From Gomphosphaeria aponina SAG 52.96 = DSM 107014 (GTDB taxonomy: Bacteria; Cyanobacteriota; Cyanobacteriia; Cyanobacteriales; Gomphosphaeriaceae), in NCBI GenBank assembly GCA_016903655.1, contig JADQBC010000018.1, positions 1 through 39,490 on the forward strand: a DNA stretch of 39,490 nucleotides, given 5' to 3'. The translations under genes and the position numbers were made by a program. Below, in pieces: positions 26,001 to 33,430 of the stretch. Each line of letters starts with the position of its first letter. The first letter of the stretch is position 1. The notes under the pieces were generated by a model that ran no database searches, was not told the DNA's origin, and was given only the letters and a program-made list of their open reading frames with translations.

Positions 26001-26567
26001 TTAACGCTCATTATTCGGGCGTTTTTTTTCTAGATACCAACGTCTCCATTCTGTAGAACTACGAATTGCAAGCCATAAAAGTAGCATGGCAATTAAGCCA
26101 CCATTTTCGGGTGCTTTGAAGGCAAAAAGCACGAGAAAAGTACAAAGAAAGTCTTCAAGTAAAACAACCCAAATGGGAATGCCCCGCAAACGGAAAAACC
26201 AACCTACATGCACTAATTTGAGGACTAAGGCTAATATTCCCCCGACAATACCGATTAACCAGAGGGGGATGGGGATGTGGGTCATCTTGACTACCGCAAT
26301 TCCCATTATGCCCCCAACTATAGGGCTAAAGAATAATTGAATTAATTGGATGATTCGTTGACCAAGTAATCTTTTGGAACCTAATAACTCAAATAAAGAC
26401 CAACTGGTGAGAACACCGATTAATAATTGAGGTTGGATGTAAGCGAGAAGGGGTAAATCTGACCATAGCTGCTGAGTGCGCAATAGTCCAATTACTAATA
26501 GGGGTATGCCAATTCTCATTCCCCCCGCTGCGGATGCAGAAAGTGCTGCTAAAAGTCCAATGAGCAT
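26001..26567 (-). CDS. DUF4126 family integral membrane protein
   Basis: A 188-aa hydrophobic protein with about five membrane helices. The N-terminus LLAALSASAAGGMRIGIPLL is the Ala/Gly-rich DUF4126 start. Later blocks are QLLIGVLTSWSLFELLGSKR and LFFSPIVGGIMGIAVVKM. The function is unknown; the gene is conserved in cyanobacteria. The last codons (KKRPNNER, stop at 26001) are the complement of the hemH terminator, so the two converging genes share this DNA. Confidence 0.85.
   Translation of the reverse strand: MLIGLLAALSASAAGGMRIGIPLLVIGLLRTQQLWSDLPLLAYIQPQLLIGVLTSWSLFELLGSKRLLGQRIIQLIQLFFSPIVGGIMGIAVVKMTHIPIPLWLIGIVGGILALVLKLVHVGWFFRLRGIPIWVVLLEDFLCTFLVLFAFKAPENGGLIAMLLLWLAIRSSTEWRRWYLEKKRPNNER
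26003..26029 (+). terminator. intrinsic terminator of hemH, inside the DUF4126 coding sequence
   Basis: The stem AACGCTC (26003-26009) pairs with GGGCGTT (26017-26023) with one G:T pair. The loop is 7 nt, and T's run on to 26029. The structure begins 9 bp after the hemH stop. Read on the other strand, the same bases encode the last residues and stop codon of the DUF4126 protein. Confidence 0.85.
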
Positions 26568-26941
26568 AACAAAATCGGTGTTTGACGAACTAGGTTAAAA
26601 TTACAGACTAGGGGAAGGTGAAAGTAGTTCATTGATTTTAGTTTACAACTTGGGCCTGTGGATTTTGTGTAACTCACAAGCAGGCGTTTGTTTGGCGTTG
26701 CGTTTTTTGCGTCATAAACTATAAACAGTTACATAAAGTTATAAAAATCCTTAACCATTTTATTTTATTACAAGGCATCAGAGATCCTTTCTCCCAACTC
26801 TCTACTAAATTCTCCCAAAAACCTAATCTCTGGGAAAAATGTAGCAAATTATACAATTTGGTGATAAAATAAGGTGAGTGGGGGTAGTAGGAGGAATGAC
26901 TATTGCCCTTAGACCGAATTTTTAAACTATGGGAGCAAAAT
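26568..26941. other. 374-bp interval between DUF4126 gene and gdhA
   Basis: At 26691-26709 the sequence TTTGGCGTTGCGTTTTTTG matches the right end of the MITE at 38514-38637 as a solo end. A short frame starts at ATG 26896 with an AGGAGG close in front and encodes MTIALRPNF, stopping at 26925, 16 bp before the gdhA start; it could be a leader peptide or chance. A TAAAAT at 26865-26870 is a possible -10 box without a good -35. Confidence 0.4.
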
Positions 26942-28237
26942 ATGTCTGAGTCTTTGTTTGCTGATGCGAGTAAGAGACTGGAGCAAGCTTTGAAATATGT
27001 GGCAATCTCAGAGGATGCTAGTACCCGTCTGAAATACCCGAAGGCAAGTTTGAGTGTTTCTATTCCTGTGAGGATGGATGATGGCAGTTTAAGGATTTTT
27101 CAGGGTTATCGGGTTCGTTATGATGATACCAGAGGGCCGGGGAAAGGGGGTGTAAGATATCATCCGAGTGTGTCTCTCGATGAGGTGCAGTCGTTGGCTT
27201 TTTGGATGACTTTTAAGTGTGCTTTGTTAAATTTGCCTTTTGGTGGGGCGAAAGGTGGTATTACTCTGAATCCGAAAGAGTTATCAAAACAGGAGTTGGA
27301 AAGGTTGAGTCGGGGTTATATTGAGGCGATCGCTGATTTTATTGGCCCTGATGTGGATATTCTCGCTCCTGATGTCTATACTAACGAGATGGTGATGGGC
27401 TGGATGATGGATCAGTATAGTATCATTCGGCGGCAAATTAGCCCTGGGGTGGTAACGGGAAAACCTCTGACTATGGGCGGTAGTCAAGGTCGAGATGCGG
27501 CTACGGCTACTGGTGCTTTTTATGTGATGAATGCTATTTTACCTAAGTTTGAACTTTTGCCTGCAAAAACTACCATCGCTATTCAGGGTTTTGGGAAGGT
27601 GGGCGCTCCTTTGGCTCAATTATTGTGTCAAGCTGGTTATAAAGTGGTGGCTGTGAGTGATTCTCAAGGGGGCATTTATTCGGCAAAAGGATTGGCAATT
27701 CCTAGTATTCAACAGTATAAAAGCGATCGCAGTGGCATTAAAGCGATTTACTGTAAGGATAGTGTCTGTAATATTGTTGAACATGATATAATTAGCAATG
27801 CTGAATTGTTGGCTTTGGATGTGGATGTTTTAGTGCCTGCTGCTTTGGAAAATCAAATTACTGGTGCTAATGCTGCTGAGATCAAAGCTAAATATATTTT
27901 TGAGGTTGCTAATGGGCCAATTACTTCTGCTGCTGATCAGATTTTAGCGGAAAAAGAAATTATGGTTTTTCCTGATATTTTAGTGAATGCTGGGGGCGTA
28001 ACTGTTAGTTATTTTGAGTGGGTTCAAAATCGGAGTGGACTTTACTGGACTTTGCAGGAAGTTAATGAAAGGTTGAAAGAAAAAATGGTGGCGGAAACGG
28101 AAACAACTTGGTCAATAGCTGAGAAATTTTCTGTTTCTATGCGTACTGCTGCTTATATTCATGGCTTAAATCGTCTGGGTGAAGCTTTGGATGCTAAAGG
28201 GACAAGGGATTATTATAATAATAAGTCTTTTGTTTAG
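26942..28237 (+). CDS. gdhA: glutamate dehydrogenase (Glu/Leu/Phe/Val family)
   Basis: A 431-aa protein from ATG 26942 (MSESLFADASKRLEQAL). An upstream in-frame TTG at 26903 would add 13 residues, but the ATG has GGGAG 8 nt before it and gives the normal family length. The Glu-binding region is FQGYRVRYDDTRGPGKGGVR near 56-75, then the catalytic Lys in LPFGGAKGGI near 97-106. DILAPDVYTNEMVMGWMMD is near 138-156. The NAD(P) fold starts at TIAIQGFGKVGAPLAQLL near 210-227. It interconverts 2-oxoglutarate plus ammonium and glutamate. An intrinsic terminator follows. Confidence 0.95.
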   Translation: MSESLFADASKRLEQALKYVAISEDASTRLKYPKASLSVSIPVRMDDGSLRIFQGYRVRYDDTRGPGKGGVRYHPSVSLDEVQSLAFWMTFKCALLNLPFGGAKGGITLNPKELSKQELERLSRGYIEAIADFIGPDVDILAPDVYTNEMVMGWMMDQYSIIRRQISPGVVTGKPLTMGGSQGRDAATATGAFYVMNAILPKFELLPAKTTIAIQGFGKVGAPLAQLLCQAGYKVVAVSDSQGGIYSAKGLAIPSIQQYKSDRSGIKAIYCKDSVCNIVEHDIISNAELLALDVDVLVPAALENQITGANAAEIKAKYIFEVANGPITSAADQILAEKEIMVFPDILVNAGGVTVSYFEWVQNRSGLYWTLQEVNERLKEKMVAETETTWSIAEKFSVSMRTAAYIHGLNRLGEALDAKGTRDYYNNKSFV

Positions 28238-28253
28238 TTCTATTAATTGTTTC

Positions 28254-28286
28254 AGGGGTTTGTGACTAAACCCCTACAGTTTTTTT
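28254..28286 (+). terminator. intrinsic terminator after gdhA
   Basis: A perfect 8-bp stem, AGGGGTTT (28254-28261) with AAACCCCT (28268-28275), has a 6-nt loop and is followed by ACAG and seven T's. It starts 17 bp after the gdhA stop and ends 19 bp before the next start codon, so that gene must have little leader or rely on read-through. Confidence 0.88.
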
Positions 28287-28304
28287 CAGAATAATTTCTG
28301 GATC

Positions 28305-28910
28305 ATGCCAAATGAATGTTTAATTATTTTTACTCGCTATCCAGAGCCTGGGAAAACTAAAACAAGGATGATACCTGCATTGGGTGCGGTGGGTGCGGCA
28401 AGTCTTCAGCGTCAAATGACGGAATTTACTTTATTTAAAGCTCAAAAAATTCCTCAATTAATTGAGGTTCATTTTGCTGGGGGAAATGTTCAGTTAATGG
28501 AGGAATGGTTGGGGAATGATGTTGTTTTTCGCTCTCAAGTTGAGGGGGATTTGGGTATGAGAATGCAGTGTGCTTTTGCGGGGGCTTTTTCTGCTGAAAT
28601 GAGGAAAGTTGTTATGATTGGAGTTGATTGTCCTGATTTAAATTCAGCTGTTTTAACTGAAGCTTTTACTGCACTAGAAACTAATGATTTAGTTTTGGGC
28701 CCTGCGGCGGATGGGGGTTATTATCTAATTGGTTTAAATTGTTTCATTCCTCAATTGTTTATGGGTATTAATTGGGGAACTTCTGTGGTTTTTGCTCAAA
28801 CAAATGCTATGGCTCAAAAGCTGAATTTAAAGGTGCATAATTTGATTATGCTTAATGATGTTGATCTGCCAGAGGATTTAGTTTTTTGGCAAAAATATCA
28901 AGGTGGGTGA
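28305..28910 (+). CDS. TIGR04282 / DUF2064 family glycosyltransferase-like protein
   Basis: A 201-aa nucleotidyltransferase-fold protein. LIIFTRYPEPGKTKTRMIPA at residues 6-25 is the family start (substrate loop with Lys and Arg). VVMIGVDCPDLNSAVLTEAF near 106-125 contains the metal-binding Asp residues, and LVLGPAADGGYYLIGLN near 131-147 is the third conserved block. NCBI calls relatives arsenosugar biosynthesis glycosyltransferase (rSAM-associated). No radical SAM or arsM gene is adjacent here, so that pathway role is not supported locally. It ends 4 bp from the converging VOC gene. Confidence 0.87.
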   Translation: MPNECLIIFTRYPEPGKTKTRMIPALGAVGAASLQRQMTEFTLFKAQKIPQLIEVHFAGGNVQLMEEWLGNDVVFRSQVEGDLGMRMQCAFAGAFSAEMRKVVMIGVDCPDLNSAVLTEAFTALETNDLVLGPAADGGYYLIGLNCFIPQLFMGINWGTSVVFAQTNAMAQKLNLKVHNLIMLNDVDLPEDLVFWQKYQGG

Positions 28911-28914
28911 TTAA

Positions 28915-29301
28915 TTATGTTTCATAAATTTCTAAGGGCAATCCATCTGGGTCTTGAAAAAAGGTAAACCGTTTACCTGTGATTTCATCTAGGCGAATTT
29001 GTTCTACTTTGATTTTGTTTGTTTGGAGATAGGAAACAGTTGTATCTAAATCATCTACAGCAAAGGCTAAATGTCTTAAACCACAAGCTTCTGGTTGACT
29101 TATTCTTTGGGGTGGGTTGGGAAAGGAAAAAAGTTCTATGGCATCATTGTCCCCGACTTTTAAGTCTAGTTTGTAGGAGTTTCTTGCGGGGCGGTAGGTT
29201 TCTTGGATAATGGGAAATCCTAATATATTGACATAAAAATTTTTGGATTTTTCATAGTCAGAACAGATAATGGCGACGTGATGTATTTTTTTAACGTTCA
29301 T
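28915..29301 (-). CDS. VOC-family metalloenzyme (glyoxalase I-like, YaeR type)
   Basis: A 128-aa single-domain protein with paired beta-alpha-beta-beta-beta units. IHHVAIICSDYEKSKNFYVN at 6-25 gives the first metal His, EACGLRHLAFAVDDLDTTV near 72-90 the second, and FTFFQDPDGLPLEIYET at the end supplies a Glu ligand. It resembles the YaeR/SMU1112c subgroup. The reaction is unknown; lactoylglutathione lyase activity should not be assumed. It overlaps the start-side neighbour (29291-30316) by 11 bp, so they are translationally linked. Confidence 0.88.
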   Translation of the reverse strand: MNVKKIHHVAIICSDYEKSKNFYVNILGFPIIQETYRPARNSYKLDLKVGDNDAIELFSFPNPPQRISQPEACGLRHLAFAVDDLDTTVSYLQTNKIKVEQIRLDEITGKRFTFFQDPDGLPLEIYET

Positions 29302-30316
29302 GGTTTGAGCTTACTTTTTCCAGGGGTTTAATATCTTTATATTCAATTAAGTTAGATGGTTTTTTGAGTAAACGATTTAAGTGAAATTTCAGTTGACCTT
29401 GTACTTGAGGAAATTTGCCGATGACGCAAGAAAGGGCATAAAAAAATGCTTGTTTGAAACTGCGTCCTTCTCGTTTTAAGTAACTATATACTCGATATTG
29501 TAGAAGTGGATAACCTGCAAAAAGTAATAAACTCCAACCTTGTGTAGGCCATGCTAGAGTGAGGGCAATTACAGGAATAATTAAACCCCATAACCAAATG
29601 CTGCGACTTTCTTTTACCCAGTGTTTTTCGGTACTTTTGCCATGTAACCAAGAACCTTCAGCGTAGGCATGACCACTACGAAGATGTCGCTTCCACCATT
29701 GGCTAAATTTTGTCATTTGTGCGTCATGGAGAGTCATTTCTGCATCGAGGCGGAAAACTTTCCAACCCTGTTGATGTAGTCGCACACAGAGTTCTGGTTC
29801 TTCGCCTGCGATGAGACTGGGATTGAAGCCGCCAACTTGCTGCAATGCTACTACCCGCATCATGGCATCGCCGCCACAATATTTGGTTTCACCTAGGGGA
29901 GTGTCCCATTCTATATCACATAAAAGGTTGTAGATGGATTGCTCAGGAAATCGCTCACGACGACGACCACAGACTACGGCTATTTTTGCTTCTTGATCTA
30001 GTTTCTGTTGGGCGCTTTCTAGCCAGTTGGCTACAATTTCACAGTCGCCATCGACAAATTGAATATATTCTATTTGGGGGTTGAGTTGTAGGAGGCGGGT
30101 AAATCCTTCATTTCTGGCGCGGGCTGCGGTAAAAGGAATTGATAGGTCAAGTTCTACTAGATCTACGCCCAGGGAGCGGGCCATTTCTACACTACCATCT
30201 GTGGAATTGGAATCTACATAAACAATGGTGGCAACTTTACCGAGGACGGAGTGGAGACATTGACGGAGGCGAATTCCTTCATTTCTGCCGATAACTACTA
30301 AGCCAATTTTGTTCAT
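29291..30316 (-). CDS. membrane-associated glycosyltransferase family 2
   Basis: A 341-aa protein. GLVVIGRNEGIRLRQCLHSV starts the GT-A fold. ATIVYVDSNSTDGSVEMARS near 29-48 and IEYIQFVDGDCEIVANWLES near 82-101 hold the nucleotide and DxD motifs. The cyanobacterial block YCGGDAMMRVVALQQVGGFN near 145-165 is followed by GEEPELCVRLHQQGWKVFRL. Two hydrophobic segments (about 245-280) indicate a membrane anchor. The C-terminus ends in a polar tail overlapping the VOC gene. It lies outside the main glycan block, so its product may be a glycolipid or another glycan. Confidence 0.88.
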   Translation of the reverse strand: MNKIGLVVIGRNEGIRLRQCLHSVLGKVATIVYVDSNSTDGSVEMARSLGVDLVELDLSIPFTAARARNEGFTRLLQLNPQIEYIQFVDGDCEIVANWLESAQQKLDQEAKIAVVCGRRRERFPEQSIYNLLCDIEWDTPLGETKYCGGDAMMRVVALQQVGGFNPSLIAGEEPELCVRLHQQGWKVFRLDAEMTLHDAQMTKFSQWWKRHLRSGHAYAEGSWLHGKSTEKHWVKESRSIWLWGLIIPVIALTLAWPTQGWSLLLFAGYPLLQYRVYSYLKREGRSFKQAFFYALSCVIGKFPQVQGQLKFHLNRLLKKPSNLIEYKDIKPLEKVSSNHER

Positions 30317-30369
30317 GGTGGTAACTATTTAGAATCTATTGCTTTTATCTGGAGTTGCTCTCTCAATTA

Positions 30370-30462
30370 GGACTTACGCACATACAAGCTTATCTATGGT
30401 GGGCAGTGCCCACCGTGGATTATACTATATATGATGGAAAAATTTTAGTCTTGTGTAAGTCC
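30370..30462. repeat. MITE, family C (GGACTTAC ends)
   Basis: About 93 bp from GGACTTACGCACA (30370) to TGTGTAAGTCC (30462), with 8 outer bases in perfect inversion. The centre has a perfect GGTGGGC-AGT-GCCCACC hairpin (30398-30414). A similar solo end occurs at 1622-1634. The element directly abuts the WD40 relic at 30464, and may have caused or marked the loss of the 5' part of that gene. Confidence 0.85.
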
Positions 30463-30463
30463 G

Positions 30464-30628
30464 TCAGATGATAAAACAGCGAGGGTATGGGATAGTAAGA
30501 ATGGGGAGTTGCTGGCTATCCTCCCCCAACTCGACGAGGTTATTAGCGCCCAATTCAGCCAGGCAGAGAAGCCTATTCTTACTGTTTCGGAAAATGGAGC
30601 AGTAAAAGTGTGGTCTGTGGTTATTTAA
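30464..30628 (+). pseudogene. WD40-repeat protein, C-terminal relic
   Basis: The plus strand reads SDDKTARVWDSKNGELLAIL, then PQLDEVISAQFSQAEKPILT and VSENGAVKVWSVVI with a TAA stop at 30628. These are the last one and a half WD40 blades (DDKTARVWD and GAVKVW are the classic strand d ends). There is no start and no upstream blades; the frame begins right at the edge of the MITE. It lies 37 bp before the Dam-type methyltransferase start. The parent gene was probably a long WD40 or NTPase-WD40 protein. Confidence 0.9.
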
Positions 30629-30665
30629 CTAATAATCCTGAAGGCTAAAAAGTCAAAGAAGAAAT

Positions 30666-31589
30666 ATGCCTAGACCAACTATGATTGTTAAACCTTTTTT
30701 AAAATGGGCAGGGGGAAAAAGTCAGTTATTGGAACAGATGGAGGGGTTTTTTCCCCCAGAGTTAAAAACTGGTTTAATTCAAAGATATATTGAGCCTTTT
30801 GTGGGGGGCGGGGCGATGTTTTTCCATTTGGCAACAGCTTACTCCATAGATGAGTTTTTTATTGCGGATATCAACCCAGAACTCTTATGCGCTTATCTAA
30901 CTATTCAGCAAAATGTAACTGCATTAATCTCTATTTTACAAAAGATAGAATCACATTATCTTTCCTTGGATGAAGCAGGGAGAAAGGAGTATTATTATGA
31001 GATGAGAAGCAAATTTAATGAGCAAAGAGCTAAATTTCTTATGCTCAAATATCAGCCAGAATGGATTAACCGAACCGCCCAATTAATCTTTTTAAACCGT
31101 ACTTGTTTTAATGGTTTATTTCGGGTTAACTCCAAAGGGGATTTTAATGTACCGATGGGTAGATATAAAAATCCCACCATTTGTCATCCAGAAAACCTCA
31201 AAGCTGTTGCTCAAATTTTGCAAAAAACCCACATTCATTGTGGGGATTTTACCGACTGCAGACAATGGGTAAATGAGCAAAGTTTTGTTTATTTTGATCC
31301 ACCTTACCGCCCCATCAGTGCTACGGCTAATTTTAATGCTTATGCCTCACCAAATTTTGATGATTCAGAGCAGTTACGCCTCAGCCAATTTTATCGGGAA
31401 TTAGACCAAAAAGGGGCTAAATTAATGTTAAGTAATTCCGAGCCGAAAAATGAAGATCCAGCGGCAGATTTTTTTGAAGTCGCTTATGCAGGTTATGGCA
31501 TAGAAAGATTAAGTGCCAACCGTTATATTAATAGTAAAGGCTCAAAAAGAGGCAAAATAAATGAGCTATTAATCATCAATTATGCCTAG
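30666..31589 (+). CDS. Dam-family DNA adenine methyltransferase
   Basis: A 307-aa D12-class N6-adenine methyltransferase. FLKWAGGKSQLL at residues 11-22 is the SAM-binding motif I with the FxKWxGGK pattern. YIEPFVGGGAMFFHL near 41-55 follows, and DPPYRPIS near 211-218 is the catalytic DPPY motif. IFLNRTCFNGLFRVNSKGDF near 140-160 and LMLSNSEPKNED near 256 are also typical of the DpnM/Dam group. GATC is the likely target but specificity cannot be proven by reading. ATG 30666 or ATG 30681 could be the start. It is the first gene of a co-directional cassette with the helicase and ATPase. Confidence 0.92.
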   Translation: MPRPTMIVKPFLKWAGGKSQLLEQMEGFFPPELKTGLIQRYIEPFVGGGAMFFHLATAYSIDEFFIADINPELLCAYLTIQQNVTALISILQKIESHYLSLDEAGRKEYYYEMRSKFNEQRAKFLMLKYQPEWINRTAQLIFLNRTCFNGLFRVNSKGDFNVPMGRYKNPTICHPENLKAVAQILQKTHIHCGDFTDCRQWVNEQSFVYFDPPYRPISATANFNAYASPNFDDSEQLRLSQFYRELDQKGAKLMLSNSEPKNEDPAADFFEVAYAGYGIERLSANRYINSKGSKRGKINELLIINYA

Positions 31590-31690
31590 GGTTAAAGCAA
31601 CTTTCAAACCTCATAAACCTGAAAATAATCTCATAATTATTATTATAATTGATTCCATGAGCAATAAGGGTTTTATTAAATAATCAAAAA

Positions 31691-33175
31691 ATGAAAGCTA
31701 AATATCTAGTTACTAAACAGCAAAACCACCCAAGTTACCAAACCCAAATAGACTGGGAAAAACTGGCTAGAGAAATTACGAGTAAAGTAGCAGAAAAAAC
31801 CGCATCATATCAATCTCAACCAGGATGTCCCCAAATTCCTCCATCTATGGAATTGAGAGACTATCAAAAAGAAGCAGTAGCCAGTTGGTTCAGAAATAAA
31901 GGTAGGGGTACATTAAAAATGGCAACAGGTAGTGGTAAGACGATTACCGCATTGGCGATCGCTACTGAACTTTGCCAAAAAATTGGCTTAAAAGTAGTTT
32001 TTGTCATCTGTCCTTATCGCCATTTAGTAACTCAATGGGGGCGAGAATGTGAAAAATTTAATCTCAAACCTATTTTAGCTTTTGAAAGTGTTTATAATTG
32101 GCAAAGTCAACTATCAATCCAACTTTATAATATCCATTCTGGGGCTCAATCCTTCCTGACAGTGATCACTACCAATTCCACATTAATTAGCGAAAGTTTC
32201 CAATCACAACTGAGATATTTTCCCCCAAAAACCCTGGTAATTGGTGATGAAGCCCATAACTTAGGAGCGCCACGTTTAGAAGAAAATTTACCCCGTTTTC
32301 TTGGGTTACGTCTTGCCCTTTCTGCTACCCCAGAAAGATACTTTGATGATGATGGTACAGACTCATTATTTAACTATTTTGGGCCAATTTTACAACCAGA
32401 ATTTACCCTGGGAGATGCTATTAAAAAAGGCGCATTAGTTCATTATGAATATTATCCTATTTTGGTACAACTTACAGAACCAGAAGCTCAAAGTTATGCT
32501 AAATTAACTAAACGCATTGGTTGGGCATTAAATGGGAAAAATCAACCAGGAGAAATAGCCTCTCAAGAGAGACTTACCTCTCTTTTAGTGCAGCGATCGC
32601 GTTTAATTGGTACTGCTACTAATAAATTAACAGCATTACGCCAACTGATGATTAACCGCCTCCATACCCACCATACCCTTTTTTATTGTGGTGATGGGGG
32701 TCAAAAAGGTTTTAACCGCCAACTAGAAGAAGTTACTCGTATTTTGGGGAAAGAATTAGGTTATCGTGTTAATACCTACACTGCTAATACACCCATGCTT
32801 GAAAGGGAAGAAATGCGGCAACAATTTGAAACTGGACAATTACAAGGCTTAGTCGCTATTCGTTGTTTAGATGAAGGCGTAGATATTCCTGCCATTGAAA
32901 ACGCCGTAATTTTAGCCAGTAGCACCAACCCCCGTCAGTTTATCCAGCGTCGTGGCAGAATTTTACGCCCCCATCCTGGTAAAGAAAAAGCTACACTTTT
33001 TGATATGCTAGTAATGCCACCAACTTTAGACCGTGATGCCTATGAAGTTGAACGCAGTTTACTACGAAAGGAATTAAAGCGGTTGATGGAGTTTGCTGAC
33101 TTAGCTGATAATGCTGAAGAGGCTCGCAATAAATTATTAGAACTTCAGGAAAAATACTCCTTAGTTGATGGTTAA
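31691..33175 (+). CDS. superfamily 2 DEAH-type helicase (defence cassette)
   Basis: A 494-aa protein. The Q-motif-like start is ELRDYQKEAVASWF near 55-68, Walker A ATGSGKTITALAIA is near 78-92, DEAHN near 186, and SATPERYF (motif III) near 210. The C-terminal RecA-like domain has VAIRCLDEGVDIPAIENAVI near 391-410 and QFIQRRGRILRPHPGKEKAT near 415-434 (motif VI arginines). It resembles the type III restriction/SSL2-like helicases of anti-phage systems. No nuclease domain is attached. It sits 101 bp after the Dam gene and 81 bp before the small gene. It probably translocates on or unwinds target DNA for the cassette. Confidence 0.9.
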   Translation: MKAKYLVTKQQNHPSYQTQIDWEKLAREITSKVAEKTASYQSQPGCPQIPPSMELRDYQKEAVASWFRNKGRGTLKMATGSGKTITALAIATELCQKIGLKVVFVICPYRHLVTQWGRECEKFNLKPILAFESVYNWQSQLSIQLYNIHSGAQSFLTVITTNSTLISESFQSQLRYFPPKTLVIGDEAHNLGAPRLEENLPRFLGLRLALSATPERYFDDDGTDSLFNYFGPILQPEFTLGDAIKKGALVHYEYYPILVQLTEPEAQSYAKLTKRIGWALNGKNQPGEIASQERLTSLLVQRSRLIGTATNKLTALRQLMINRLHTHHTLFYCGDGGQKGFNRQLEEVTRILGKELGYRVNTYTANTPMLEREEMRQQFETGQLQGLVAIRCLDEGVDIPAIENAVILASSTNPRQFIQRRGRILRPHPGKEKATLFDMLVMPPTLDRDAYEVERSLLRKELKRLMEFADLADNAEEARNKLLELQEKYSLVDG

Positions 33176-33184
33176 TGGAAGACT

Positions 33185-33254
33185 ATCAACCATCAACCAT
33201 CAACCATCAACCATCAACTATCAACTATCAACCATCAACCATCAACCATCAACC
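33185..33254. repeat. heptamer tandem repeat, 10 units of ATCAAC(C/T)
   Basis: Ten 7-bp units, eight ATCAACC and two ATCAACT, fill the gap between the helicase stop (33175) and the small gene start (33257), ending 2 bp before its ATG. They therefore occupy the place where the ribosome binding site should be; no AGGAG is present. Related heptamers follow the Hsp70-WD40 gene at 38139-38209. Confidence 0.95.
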
Positions 33255-33256
33255 AA

Positions 33257-33430
33257 ATGTCAGAAGAAGCAAATATAACTAAAGTACAAGAGCCAATTAC
33301 CAGTGCATCTCCAGAAATTCGGACAATTATTGAAAGAGTTTTACAACTAGAAAAAGATAAAATTTATTTAAAAGTTCCCAGAAATATTAACGAAGACATT
33401 ATTAAAATCATCAAAGAAGTGATCCAATGA
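33257..33430 (+). CDS. small conserved protein linked to the DNA-modification cassette (57 aa)
   Basis: ATG 33257 to TGA 33430 encodes 57 residues: MSEEANITKVQEPITSASPE, then IRTIIERVLQLEKDKIYLKV and PRNINEDIIKIIKEVIQ. The stop overlaps the start of the ATPase gene (ATGA at 33427-33430), so the two are translationally coupled. The sequence is mostly alpha-helical and slightly acidic at the N-terminus. From memory, similar tiny genes between a helicase and a DndD-like ATPase are annotated as DNA modification system-associated small protein. A role as an adaptor or subunit of the ATPase is inference. The upstream region is the heptamer array, without a Shine-Dalgarno sequence. Confidence 0.85.
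   Translation: MSEEANITKVQEPITSASPEIRTIIERVLQLEKDKIYLKVPRNINEDIIKIIKEVIQ

Noticed and set aside
26896..26925. Leader peptide MTIALRPNF before gdhA
   Set aside because: The AGGAGG is only about 1 nt from the ATG and there is no attenuator hairpin or codon pattern tied to glutamate; kept only as a note.
28305..28910. Arsenosugar biosynthesis gene
   Set aside because: The family name suggests it, but no ArsM or partner radical SAM gene is adjacent, so the pathway is not supported.
30666..33175. Type III restriction-modification Mod/Res pair
   Set aside because: The methylase is of the Dam/D12 type and the helicase lacks a nuclease domain, so the pair does not fit Mod/Res.
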